Below are positions 35,583-45,544 of a DNA stretch of 64,000 nt, one piece after another. The DNA lies in contig NZ_MDET01000034.1 of the NCBI RefSeq assembly GCF_002075885.1, positions 178,586 through 242,585 on the forward strand, in the 5' to 3' direction. A model generated the notes under the pieces. It did no database searches. It was given only the letters and a program-made list of their open reading frames with translations, and had not been told where the DNA came from. Both the position numbers and the translations under genes were made by a program. This DNA comes from Manganibacter manganicus (lineage in GTDB: Bacteria; Pseudomonadota; Alphaproteobacteria; Rhizobiales; Rhizobiaceae). Every line of letters starts with the position of its first letter. Within the stretch, counting starts at the first letter, position 1.

Positions 35583-36467
35583 TCACGACAGATTCTGGCG
35601 GCGCCATTCGGCGGGGGTGACGCCGACGATATTCTTGAAGACTCGTGTAAAATGCGCCTGGTCGGAAAATCCGGCGATGTTGGAAACTTCGATCAGGGAA
35701 GCCTCGCGAGCAACGAGAATTTCCTGCACCTTGCGGATGCGAGAGTGCATCTGCCACCGATGTGGCGGCATTCCGGTTGAAGCCTTGAAGGCGTGGCTGA
35801 AATGGGTCTGCGATAGATCGATCATAGCGGCGAGTTCAGCGAGTCGTATCGTCTCGAAACAATGTGCTTCCAGGAAGGCTGTAGTCTGCACAAGTTGTCG
35901 CCGTGACAGTTCGGTGCGCCGTTTGGTGCGCTCCGGCGGCACCTCAAAGAGCAGCGCCAACAGGGCATCGATCAAGCTTTCACCGTATTTCCGATGAAAA
36001 GGCTGGGGGGTGATGCACTCCTTCGCGATCAACCCGGCGATCGAAGCCATGCGCGCATCCGTGAATTGCAGTCGCTCCTGCGTCAGCCGTGAATAATCGA
36101 AGGATCGGCCAAAGCGTTGCCGGATCGCATTCTCGGAAAAGTGCAGGTCGAGATGCCGGATCCGGTGAAGGTTGAACGCTTGTGCGGTCAATGCCATCCG
36201 AGCCGGAACGAAGCACATCGAAACGGTTTCGAAATGTGCGGCCCTTCCTCCAGCATGGCTGACTTCGAACCTGCCTTCGGTCCCTTCCATCTCCAGAAGA
36301 ACGAACAACCGAGGATTCGGCGATACGTAATGTCCTTCGGCTCGTTCGTTGCAGGTTACATTCCACACATCGGCGACGACGCCGTTCCAGACTCGCCACC
36401 GCAGATCGCCGGCAACCATGAAACCGCTGGTGCGGCTCTCCATCCGCGGGTTTAAGTCCACGATCAA
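35583..36467 (-). CDS. AraC-family transcriptional regulator
   Basis: This 294-residue protein ends with a two-HTH AraC domain (LAAMIDLSQTHFSHAFKASTG and the second unit EVSNIAGFSDQAHFTRVFKNIVG, then TPAEWRR). The N-terminal half is a probable effector domain with no close match known to me. It lies upstream of the receptor gene in the same orientation, as regulators of siderophore receptors commonly do, so activation of the fhu operon by internalised ferric siderophore is a reasonable guess. It has its own upstream region shared with the divergent LacI-type gene. Confidence 0.88.
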   Translation of the reverse strand: MIVDLNPRMESRTSGFMVAGDLRWRVWNGVVADVWNVTCNERAEGHYVSPNPRLFVLLEMEGTEGRFEVSHAGGRAAHFETVSMCFVPARMALTAQAFNLHRIRHLDLHFSENAIRQRFGRSFDYSRLTQERLQFTDARMASIAGLIAKECITPQPFHRKYGESLIDALLALLFEVPPERTKRRTELSRRQLVQTTAFLEAHCFETIRLAELAAMIDLSQTHFSHAFKASTGMPPHRWQMHSRIRKVQEILVAREASLIEVSNIAGFSDQAHFTRVFKNIVGVTPAEWRRQNLS

Positions 36468-36727
36468 CCTTCCCTTGAACCACGCTCGATATGCCGCCGC
36501 CGTTTTTCCATGCTGCTTTCGCCCCTCAGGCCCAGCGATCTAGGCGTAGGCCGGCGCCGCATTGCACGGGTAGTTACTTTATATGATTTATTCATTCAAG
36601 TTATTGAACCGGCCTTTGCGGACCCATTGATCGGGTGGCGGCGTGACGATTAAGATGGAAACGTTGAGTATTATGCTTTGTCGTGCCGACGGGTGCGTAT
36701 CTGTAACACGGGACGCTGTGGAGACCG

Positions 36728-37756
36728 ATGATGAAACCACGCTCCCGCCGGGGTGGCGGCCGCCCGACGATTGCCGACGTTGCGCGAAAGGCGGGCGTAA
36801 GCGCAATTACCGTTTCCCGTGCTCTACGTGAGCCTGAACGGGTTTCGAAGGAGTTGCGTCGCCAGATCCAGCATGCCGTCGGTGAACTCGGCTACATGCC
36901 CGATCCCAATGCTCGCGCACTTGCCTCGGCACGCGCCGATGTGTTCGGAGTTCTTGTGCCGTCGCTGACCAACAATGTTTTCGCCGAAGTGGTTCGCGGC
37001 ATCTACGACAGCCTGTCGGACGGGCCGTTTCGCATCCAGCTTGGCGACACGCATTATTCAGGCCTGGAAGAAGAGCGATTGCTGCACCTGTTTCTCAGCC
37101 AAAGACCGGCGGCGCTGATCGTGTCCGGCATCGACCAGACCGCCGCAGCCCGCCGGCTCCTGGTCACGGCGGGATGCCCTGTCGTACAAATCATGGAGAC
37201 AGGCCCGGATCCGATCGACATGCTGGTCGGCTTCTCGCATTTTGACGGTGGGCGGGTTGCCACGCAACACATGATCAATACGGGCTATCGTCGTGTCGGC
37301 TTTCTTGGTGCACGCATGGATCCGCGCTCGCAGCGCCGCCTCGCTGGTTACCGCGCGGCTGCGGAGGGGGCCGGGCTTTTTGATCCGCGCCTGGTAACGA
37401 CGACGCCGGTCCCGTCCAGCGTCTCGTTGGGCCGCGAACTGTTTCGCGAGGCGCTGGCCAAAGTCCCGACTCTTGACGCCGTGTTCTGCAACAATGACGA
37501 TATCGCGCTGGGGGTGCTTTTCGAGTGTCACCGAGCCTCGATCGACGTGCCGGGAAAAATTGGAATCACCGGCTTCAATGACCTGGACATGATGCATGTC
37601 GCCTATCCGTCCGTGACGAGCATCAGGACGCCCCGCTACGAGATCGGTCGTAACGCGGTTGCAATGGCGCTGGAGGAGATCGACGGGAACCGGCCGGAAA
37701 CCCGCGTGATCGATCTCGGATTTGAACTCATCCCTCGGGAAAGCACGGCACGCTGA
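36728..37756 (+). CDS. LacI-family transcriptional repressor
   Basis: This 342-residue repressor has an N-terminal HTH (TIADVARKAGVSAITVSRAL) and hinge (YMPDPNARALASAR), then a ribose-binding-like effector domain (VFGVLVPSLTNNVFAEVVRG, AVFCNNDDIALGVLFE, GITGFNDLDMM). It is of the GntR/gluconate-like LacI subgroup. Tandem ATGs at 36728 and 36731 are both usable. It directly precedes the second CUT2 importer, whose promoter contains a perfect LacI-type operator, so it is almost certainly the local repressor. Confidence 0.92.
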   Translation: MMKPRSRRGGGRPTIADVARKAGVSAITVSRALREPERVSKELRRQIQHAVGELGYMPDPNARALASARADVFGVLVPSLTNNVFAEVVRGIYDSLSDGPFRIQLGDTHYSGLEEERLLHLFLSQRPAALIVSGIDQTAAARRLLVTAGCPVVQIMETGPDPIDMLVGFSHFDGGRVATQHMINTGYRRVGFLGARMDPRSQRRLAGYRAAAEGAGLFDPRLVTTTPVPSSVSLGRELFREALAKVPTLDAVFCNNDDIALGVLFECHRASIDVPGKIGITGFNDLDMMHVAYPSVTSIRTPRYEIGRNAVAMALEEIDGNRPETRVIDLGFELIPRESTAR

Positions 37757-37782
37757 ATCGCCCAAAATGTGCCGGCTTTCGC

Positions 37783-37811
37783 TTTACACAATTCAATGGT
37801 AGCGCTACCAT
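37783..37811 (+). promoter_or_regulatory. Promoter with perfect 16-bp LacI-type operator
   Basis: TTTACA (37783-37788) and TACCAT (37806-37811) are 17 bases apart and make a good sigma-70 promoter. The perfect palindrome ATGGTAGCGCTACCAT (37796-37811) covers the -10 and half of the spacer. Its central GCGC and TGGTA arms are typical of LacI/GntR-family operators. It lies 110 bases upstream of the binding-protein start and right after the LacI-type gene, an arrangement for induction by the imported sugar. Confidence 0.85.
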
Positions 37812-37920
37812 AAATCTGATGAATGGCGGCTGTACGCGCATCGGCATGGGAAGAGATGCCCTGCCGATCTGTTCCAAGCGCCTGAGACGTGAGAAACTAA
37901 GAAAGATGGGAGGAGTAAGA

Positions 37921-39045
37921 ATGAACAGGTCATTTCTTGGCGGCGTCGTGGCCGCGACGGCGTTAATGATGCTTGGCTCGACAGCGCTGGCCGATCCGGA
38001 GATCGTGTCCGGTCCGGCTGCGCAGGCCGACTGCTTCGTGCCGTGGTCGGCGGATACTCAGTTCTTCAAATACCCGAAGAAGGAAGGCCCTTACCGCATC
38101 GCTTTGGCCAACGGCTACATAGCTAATACATGGCGCATCCAGATGGTGCAGACGGCCAAGGCCTATGCCGCGCAGCCGGATGTCGCCGCCAAGCTCAAGG
38201 AGTTCAAGGTCGTCTCGACCGGCGAGGACGTGCCGGCGCAAATTTCAGCGATCAACAATTTCATCGATTCCGGCTATGACGCCATCGTCACCGACGCCCA
38301 GAATCCTACCGCTTTCGGCGCGGTCATCAAGCGGGCGAAGAAAGCCGGCGTCGTCCTCGTTGCCTTCGATAACACGCTCGACACCAAGGACGCCATCAAC
38401 GTCAATGTCGATCAGAAGGGATTGGGAACGCTGTGGGGTGATTGGCTGGTGAAGTACCTGCCGGAAGGCGGCAAAGTGCTGGAAGTGCGCGGCGTCGCCG
38501 GCACGTCGGTCGATACCGACCGTCACGCCGGAGTCCAGGAAGCGCTGAAGGCTTCTGGCAAGGATTTTAAAATCACCGAAGTGATGGGCAAATGGGATGA
38601 TGGCGTCGCGCAGAAAGCCGCGGCTGACGTCATCGCCACCAATGGACCGTTCGACGGCATCACCGCCCAGGGCGGCGACACCGGCGTCGTCCAGGCCATG
38701 ATCGACGCCAAGCACCCCTTTGTGCCGTTCGCCGGCGAGACGGAGAACGGGTTCCGCAAATTCTGCCATGAATATGCAGAACAGGGCCTGAAATGCACCT
38801 CGGCTGGAAGCGGTCCCGCGCAGGTCGCGGTGGCAATCAAGGTGGCCATCGCCGCGCTCGAAGGTGAGACTGTGCCGCAGGAACTGAAATTGCCGCTGGC
38901 GGTTGCCTCCTATCCTGATCTGAAAGAAGGCCAGGACTACTTTCCAAGCGAGTCCAACAATTTCTTCGTCGGAAATTCCTTTCCGACCTGCGGCATCAAT
39001 TTCAGCGCGCAGGAAATCATGGGGCAGTCCAAGGAAGACCAGTAG
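37921..39045 (+). CDS. CUT2-type sugar ABC transporter periplasmic binding protein
   Basis: This 374-residue ribose-family binding protein has a signal peptide (MNRSFLGGVVAATALMMLGS to ALA). It is longer than classic RbsB and begins with a cysteine-containing segment (QADCFVPWSADTQFF) before the fold. IALANGYIANTWRIQMVQTA, YDAIVTDAQNPTAF and GITAQGGDTGVVQAMIDA mark the ligand cleft and hinge. ATG 37921 has GGGAGGAG upstream; an in-frame ATG at 37819 is rejected because it would sit on the 5' leader. A hairpin follows the gene. Confidence 0.9.
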   Translation: MNRSFLGGVVAATALMMLGSTALADPEIVSGPAAQADCFVPWSADTQFFKYPKKEGPYRIALANGYIANTWRIQMVQTAKAYAAQPDVAAKLKEFKVVSTGEDVPAQISAINNFIDSGYDAIVTDAQNPTAFGAVIKRAKKAGVVLVAFDNTLDTKDAINVNVDQKGLGTLWGDWLVKYLPEGGKVLEVRGVAGTSVDTDRHAGVQEALKASGKDFKITEVMGKWDDGVAQKAAADVIATNGPFDGITAQGGDTGVVQAMIDAKHPFVPFAGETENGFRKFCHEYAEQGLKCTSAGSGPAQVAVAIKVAIAALEGETVPQELKLPLAVASYPDLKEGQDYFPSESNNFFVGNSFPTCGINFSAQEIMGQSKEDQ

Positions 39046-39062
39046 GCCTCCCCGCCTACTAC

Positions 39063-39086
39063 GCGCCACGGAAGAATTCGTGGCGC
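39063..39086 (+). terminator. Hairpin between binding protein and ATPase genes
   Basis: GCGCCACG (39063-39070) pairs perfectly with CGTGGCGC (39079-39086) around the loop GAAGAATT. TTCTTCCC follows, which is pyrimidine-rich but not a full T-run. It probably serves as a partial terminator or 3' stabiliser for the binding-protein message. Confidence 0.65.
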
Positions 39087-39118
39087 TTCTTCCCTGAAAC
39101 GCACCTCTGGAGAAGCCG

Positions 39119-40665
<1,547 letters not shown>

Positions 40666-40669
<4 letters not shown>

Positions 40670-41646
40670 AGGAGTGGCGCTACTGGGTCGCCGAGCAGCG
40701 GGGCACGCTGCTTGCATGCGGCATCTTTCTTCTGATGTTTGCCATCTACACGTCGAACCATCCGGCGGGCTTCACGGCCAATGTGGTGGAGACGGCGGCG
40801 AACAAGGGCGTATTGCTTGCCTTTGTTGCCATGGCGCAAACGCTGGTGGTCATCACGGCCGGCATCGATTTATCCGTTGGAATGATCTTTGTGCTGACCA
40901 ACTGCGTCGCGTCGGCGCTGGTCGTCGGGACGCCGATGCAAACGGCACTCGGCATCCTGGCCGTACTTGTCGTGGGCGTGTTGTGCGGAGCGCTGAATGG
41001 GGCGATCGTCATCTATGGTCGCCTGCAGCCCATCGTCGCCACCATCGCGACCGGCGCCGTGTTCTTCGGCATAGCCCTTCTGATCCGGCCTTTTCCAGGC
41101 GGTTCGGTCAATGAGGATCTTGCCGATACCCTGACGGGAAAGATTTTTGGCGTGGTGCCGGCAAGCCTCGTCCTGCTGCTGGTGATCGTTCTCCTGGTCT
41201 GGGTGCCGTTCCGGCGCTCGGTGCTTGGCCGTGGCGCCTATGCGGCCGGCTCGGCCGAGGCGGCCGCCTATATGTCGGGCGTGCCGATCCGCCGCGCCAA
41301 ATTCGCCGCTTACATGCTTTCGGGGCTGCTCGCGGCATTCGGCGGCCTGTTCCTGACCTTCTTCACCTATACGGGTGAAGCCGCCTATGCCAGCGGCAAC
41401 GCCTATACGTTGTTTTCCATCGCCGCCGTGGTCATCGGTGGTGTTTCCCTGTACGGCGGGCGTGGCAGCGCCATAGGCGCGATCTTCGGCGCGCTCGCTT
41501 TTCGCACCATAGGCGATCTTCTGTTCGTGTTCGATCTGGGCGCTCTTTGGCAGCCGCTTTTCCAGGGCGTGATCCTTCTGGTCGCTGTTAGTCTTGGCGC
41601 TTTCGGGCTGTTCAGGATACGCAACCGGCTGGAGTGGTTCCTATGA
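40666..41646 (+). CDS. CUT2-type sugar ABC transporter permease 1
   Basis: This 326-residue RbsC-like permease has multiple membrane helices, the ITAGIDLSVGMIFVLTNC motif and the late GGVSLYGGRGSAIGAIFGAL loop. It starts at GTG 40666 within the ATPase stop (GTGA) and overlaps the second permease (ATGA). Two distinct permeases in one CUT2 operon imply a heterodimeric channel rather than the usual homodimer. Confidence 0.92.
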
Positions 41647-42629
41647 GCGACATGGCGTCTCATGGCCGCGCCGGATACCTGCCAGGCTTCCTGCGCCGGG
41701 CCGACCCGGCGGTCCTTACCGCCTTTGCCTGCATCGTTGTGCTGCTGTTTCTCGGCAGTCTTTATTCGCGCAACTTCCTGTCGCCGGAATATCTGCTTCA
41801 GCAATTGAAAGTCGCGTCTTTCCTCGGCGTCATCGCTACCGGCATGATGCTGGTCGTCCTCCTCGGCCAGATCGACCTGTCGGTACCATGGACGATCACG
41901 GCGGGCGCGATGATGGCATGCGCGGCGGCCGCCTACGGACCCGTCGGGACGGCCTTGGCCATGCCGTTCGGCATTCTGTGTGGTGTCTTGATAGGGCTCG
42001 TCAACGGGATAGGGGTGGCCTATCTGCGCATCCCTTCCATGATTATCACCCTTGCCACCAATGCTGTCGTCCAGGGGCTGATGGTGGTTTACACCGGCGG
42101 TTCGTCGCCGCAGGACACGGCGACCCCCGCCATGCGCTACGTTGCTACCGGCTCCATCCTTCCCGGTGTGCCAAATGCGGTCATCGTCTGGGCGCTGGTG
42201 GGTATCGCGATGGTGTTCCTTCTCACGCGCACCGGCTTCGGACGCACGATCTACGGTATCGGCAATCGCGAGCGTGCGGCTTACCTTTCGGGCATCAATA
42301 CGCGCCGCGTAGTGCTGATCGCTTTCGCCATGTGCGGCGGTCTGGCAGCCTTCGGCGGCGTTCTCCTGGCCGGATATGCCTCGAAGGCGGCGCAATCCAT
42401 GGGCGACGCCTACCTCCTGCCGTCGATCGCGGCGGTCGTGCTCGGCGGAACGTCGATCCTTGGCGGGCGAGGCTCCTATCTCGGCACCGTGGCCGGTGTC
42501 ATCCTCATCACGCTGCTGCAGTCCATCCTGTCGGTCATGCAGATGCCGGAAGCGGGGCGGCAGATCATCTATGGTATTGTCATCGTCGCCATGCTGCTGC
42601 TTTACGGGCGCACGCCGGCAAGCCGCTAA
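41643..42629 (+). CDS. CUT2-type sugar ABC transporter permease 2
   Basis: This 328-residue second permease of the same family has LLGQIDLSVPWTITAGAMMAC and GGTSILGGRGSYLGTVAGVIL as counterparts of the family motifs. Note Pro in place of the usual Gly after DLSV. Start ATG 41643 overlaps the first permease stop; an in-frame GTG at 41634 is possible but unneeded. This is the last gene of the LacI-controlled importer. Confidence 0.92.
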   Translation: MSDMASHGRAGYLPGFLRRADPAVLTAFACIVVLLFLGSLYSRNFLSPEYLLQQLKVASFLGVIATGMMLVVLLGQIDLSVPWTITAGAMMACAAAAYGPVGTALAMPFGILCGVLIGLVNGIGVAYLRIPSMIITLATNAVVQGLMVVYTGGSSPQDTATPAMRYVATGSILPGVPNAVIVWALVGIAMVFLLTRTGFGRTIYGIGNRERAAYLSGINTRRVVLIAFAMCGGLAAFGGVLLAGYASKAAQSMGDAYLLPSIAAVVLGGTSILGGRGSYLGTVAGVILITLLQSILSVMQMPEAGRQIIYGIVIVAMLLLYGRTPASR

Positions 42630-42717
42630 TGAGATACGGAGAGGTTTGACGTTTGGCGATGTCAGGTCAACGCACGATCAGTGTTGCCCTGATACCGGAG
42701 AAGGCAACTTTCCGTCG

Positions 42718-43479
42718 TCAAACTTCACCGAGCAAGCCATGGCGCACTGCCAGTGCAGCAGCTTGGGTGCGGTTGCGTGCCCCCAACTTTTTCGTCGCCG
42801 TGGTAAGATGCAGCACGACGGTGGGAATCGAACGGTCAATGAAGCGTGAAATCTCCTTGGCCGAGTAGCCCTCGACGCAATAACGCAGGCACTGCCTTTC
42901 GCGCGCCGTCAGACTGACAGGCGCAAGGCTGGGCAAGTTGCGGATATAGGCCTGATATGCACTCTCGTGGAAAACCTGAGCGAGCAGGCCGAAATCGGCG
43001 ATATTGGACAGCGCGTCGCGCGCGGGGGCGCTCCGTGCCAGCGTGCCGGTAACAGTGGCATAGCCGCCTTGCGGCATATGGATAGGAACCGTCACGCCGG
43101 CCGGCATATCGTGATCGAGAAGATAGCGCGCCACCGGCTCGGTTTCGGAAGTCACGAACCGGCGGATGTGGGAGTTGGCTCCCGGCTCGTAGTTCCAGAA
43201 GAATGGCACCGACGTACGCGCGGCAAGCAGTTGCACCGGATCGATGAGGAAATAGCCGCGGTCGCACCAGTATTCATGCATGGCGCCGGTGATGTTGCGC
43301 AATTTCATGAAAGACGGGATGGCGATCTCGCCACTGGGCTTCATCGGCACCGGCGTATAGTCGTAAATCAAGGCATCGAAGCCGAGCTTCTGCATGGCCT
43401 CGAAGGCATGGTCGACGCGCCCCTCGAGCGTCCGACATCGGGTGAATTGATGTCTGATCCCCTCAATTCGGTCGAGCAT
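42718..43479 (-). CDS. LuxR-family regulator, OryR/PipR-type plant-responsive solo
   Basis: This 253-residue protein (counted from ATG 43479; an upstream ATG at 43527 is possible) has an N-terminal autoinducer-binding domain and a C-terminal LuxR HTH (LTARERQCLRYCVEGYSAKEIS, quoted here by its core). Aligning on the invariant Asp-Pro (D80-P81) and Trp (W95), TraR W57 corresponds to Met67 and Y61 to Trp71. These two substitutions mark the plant-compound-responsive OryR/PsoR/XccR/PipR group, which do not bind N-acyl homoserine lactones. No luxI is present. It is divergent from a proline-iminopeptidase-like gene and a peptide importer, the PipR arrangement. Confidence 0.9.
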   Translation of the reverse strand: MLDRIEGIRHQFTRCRTLEGRVDHAFEAMQKLGFDALIYDYTPVPMKPSGEIAIPSFMKLRNITGAMHEYWCDRGYFLIDPVQLLAARTSVPFFWNYEPGANSHIRRFVTSETEPVARYLLDHDMPAGVTVPIHMPQGGYATVTGTLARSAPARDALSNIADFGLLAQVFHESAYQAYIRNLPSLAPVSLTARERQCLRYCVEGYSAKEISRFIDRSIPTVVLHLTTATKKLGARNRTQAAALAVRHGLLGEV

Positions 43480-43543
43480 GCTACTGCGCGTCTCCTTCTC
43501 CCGTGGAAACATTCGCGAACCTATCATTTCTTATAGCTGGTCA

Positions 43544-43553
43544 AAGCATGCTT
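43544..43553. promoter_or_regulatory. Short palindrome in the LuxR-hydrolase intergenic region
   Basis: AAGCATGCTT is a perfect 10-bp palindrome in the divergent promoter region between the LuxR solo and the hydrolase, 65 bases from the LuxR start. It is a candidate regulator site, though too short to assign alone, and lies close to the palindromic repeat. Confidence 0.25.
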
Positions 43554-43566
43554 GGCGAATAAACTA

Positions 43567-43616
43567 GAGCATCGGACCGAAAAGTGGGTACCGGTTTTCG
43601 GAGTATTCCGATGCTC
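43567..43616 (+). repeat. 50-bp palindromic repeat (copy 2)
   Basis: It begins GAGCATCGGACCGAAAAGTG and ends TTCCGATGCTC, with inner arms CCGAAAA and TTTTCGG, so it folds into a long interrupted hairpin. It is the same element as the minus-strand copy at 18162-18211. It lies between the LuxR solo and the hydrolase genes, 70 bases upstream of the latter's start, where it may affect expression or simply be a selfish repeat. Confidence 0.8.
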
Positions 43617-43685
43617 CATCAAAGTATTAGAGTTGCCCACCAATATCGGGTTCGCGGTCGCTTTCACGAACGCTCGGAGAATGCA

Positions 43686-44579
43686 ATGTGGCGTGAGATC
43701 AGCCCCGACGAAACAGTCGATATCCGGGTGGATGGCTATCGGATAAGAGCATACAGCTTCGGCAAGGGCGATAATACGCTACTATGCCTGAATGGCGGCC
43801 CGGGACTTCCGTGCGACTATCTGCGTGAGGCGCATTCCTGTCTGACCGATCACGGCTACCGGATCGTTGCCTTCGACCAGTTAGGCACCGGCTGTTCGGA
43901 CAGACCGGAAGATGCTTCGCTTTGGACGATCGGTCGTTATGTCGCTGAAACCGAAACGGTGCGCCGTGAACTCGGTCTCGGCAAGGTGCACATGCTGGGG
44001 CATTCATGGGGCGGGTGGCTTGCCATCGACTATGCGCTGACGCATCCTGAAAACCTCGTCTCGCTCATTCTGACCGACACAGTTGCAGACATCCCCCACC
44101 TGGTTTCCGAGCTTGAGCGGCTACGCGGCGCACTCGGCTCCGAAACCGTGGCCATGATGCAGAGACACGAGGCTGCAGGCTCGCTCGATCATCCCGAATA
44201 CATGGCGGCCATTACTCTGCTCAACTATCGGCATGTCTGTCGGCTGCCGGAATGGCCGGCACCGGTGCAGCGCTCACTGGATGACTGGAACATGGGGCCA
44301 TATGTGGCCATGCAGGGGCCGAACGAGTTTCTCTATACCGGCAATCTCAGGGACTGGAACCGCATACCAGACCTGCCGAAGATCAAGGCGCCCGCGCTCA
44401 TCATCAATGGTGAGCATGATGAGTTGACACCTGCCTGCGCTTTACGCATGAAAACGGCCATGCCGGCAGCCGAGGTAAGCATCATTCGAAACTCCAGTCA
44501 CATGCCGTTTTATGAGAACCCAGACGACTATTACCGCGTGCTGCTCGGTTTTCTCTCCCGCCATGGGGCAGGCATATGA
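43686..44579 (+). CDS. Alpha/beta hydrolase, proline-iminopeptidase-like (S33)
   Basis: This 297-residue enzyme of the S33 family removes N-terminal proline from peptides or hydrolyses related amides. The oxyanion motif is NGGPG (36-40, usually HGGPG), followed by DQLGTGCSDRPED; the nucleophile is Ser107 in GHSWGG, the acid Asp in INGEHDELTPA, and His in NSSHMPFYE. ATG 43686 has CGGAG upstream; the longer frame from 43584 would translate the palindromic repeat. It is divergent from the PipR-like regulator and precedes a peptide importer, the known gene neighbourhood of PipA. Confidence 0.9.
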   Translation: MWREISPDETVDIRVDGYRIRAYSFGKGDNTLLCLNGGPGLPCDYLREAHSCLTDHGYRIVAFDQLGTGCSDRPEDASLWTIGRYVAETETVRRELGLGKVHMLGHSWGGWLAIDYALTHPENLVSLILTDTVADIPHLVSELERLRGALGSETVAMMQRHEAAGSLDHPEYMAAITLLNYRHVCRLPEWPAPVQRSLDDWNMGPYVAMQGPNEFLYTGNLRDWNRIPDLPKIKAPALIINGEHDELTPACALRMKTAMPAAEVSIIRNSSHMPFYENPDDYYRVLLGFLSRHGAGI

Positions 44580-44605
44580 CGCACCGAATGGCGGGACACT
44601 GAGGG

Positions 44606-45544
44606 ATGCATCGGTACAAGTTCGTTCTCTATCGTCCGATCCAGTTTCTGCCGGTCCTGTTCGGCATCAGCATCGTCACCTTCGTGCTGGTTAGGCTCAT
44701 CCCCGGCGACCCTGCTCGTGTGCTGCTCGGCACGCGCGCTACACCCACGGCCATTGCCAATATTCGCAGCCAATACGGTCTCGATGAACCGATGTGGCTG
44801 CAATATTTCTACTTCGTGAAGAACCTTTTCCATGGGGAGATGGGCAAGTCGATTCTCTATAAGATCGACGTGCTGAAGCTTATCCTGACCCGTATCGAGC
44901 CGACCCTGGTGCTGGTGCTGACGAGCGTGACGCTTTCAGTCCTGATCGCGGTGTTTATGGCGGCGCTTGCTGCACGTAATCATGGCCGATTTGCGGATCA
45001 TGCCGTGCGCGTCGTCTCAACGGCAGGCATCGGCTTCCCGCCATTCTGGCTGGGGCTGATGCTGATCATCCTGTTCAGCGTCAATCTCGATCTGCTGCCG
45101 GTTTCAGGCTACGGTCGCACACTGGGGGACAAGGTTGCCCATCTCATCCTGCCCAGTCTCACTATTGCGCTGTCGCTCTCTACCGTGTTGACGCGCAGTC
45201 TACGGGCGGCAATGGTGGAAGGGCTGCGCTCCGACATAGCCACCGCCGCCCGAGCGCGAGGCATGCCTGAGCGGGTTGTATTCTGGCGTCATGTCTTTCC
45301 GAATTCGATGGTTCCCACCATCAACCTTCTTGCCATCAATATAGGCTGGCTGATCGGCGGCACGGTTGTCATAGAAAGCGTGTTTGCCATTCCCGGCATC
45401 GGGCAATTGCTGGTGCGAGCGATCTTTTCACGCGACTACATGGTAGTGCAGGGGGTAGCCATGGTGCTGGCCTGTGCCACAGTGCTTATCAATCTCATCG
45501 CCGACATCGTCACTGTCGCCGCCGATCCTCGGGTGAAGTTGTGA
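44606..45544 (+). CDS. Peptide-type ABC transporter permease (DppB-like)
   Basis: This 312-residue BPD permease has the FVLYRPIQFLPVLFGISIVT N-terminus, RLIPGDPARVLLG, and a coupling loop RSDIATAARARGMPERVV. It forms the pore with the next permease. It starts 26 bases after the hydrolase stop and ends in a GTGA overlap, so it is in the same operon as the hydrolase. Confidence 0.93.
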   Translation: MHRYKFVLYRPIQFLPVLFGISIVTFVLVRLIPGDPARVLLGTRATPTAIANIRSQYGLDEPMWLQYFYFVKNLFHGEMGKSILYKIDVLKLILTRIEPTLVLVLTSVTLSVLIAVFMAALAARNHGRFADHAVRVVSTAGIGFPPFWLGLMLIILFSVNLDLLPVSGYGRTLGDKVAHLILPSLTIALSLSTVLTRSLRAAMVEGLRSDIATAARARGMPERVVFWRHVFPNSMVPTINLLAINIGWLIGGTVVIESVFAIPGIGQLLVRAIFSRDYMVVQGVAMVLACATVLINLIADIVTVAADPRVKL

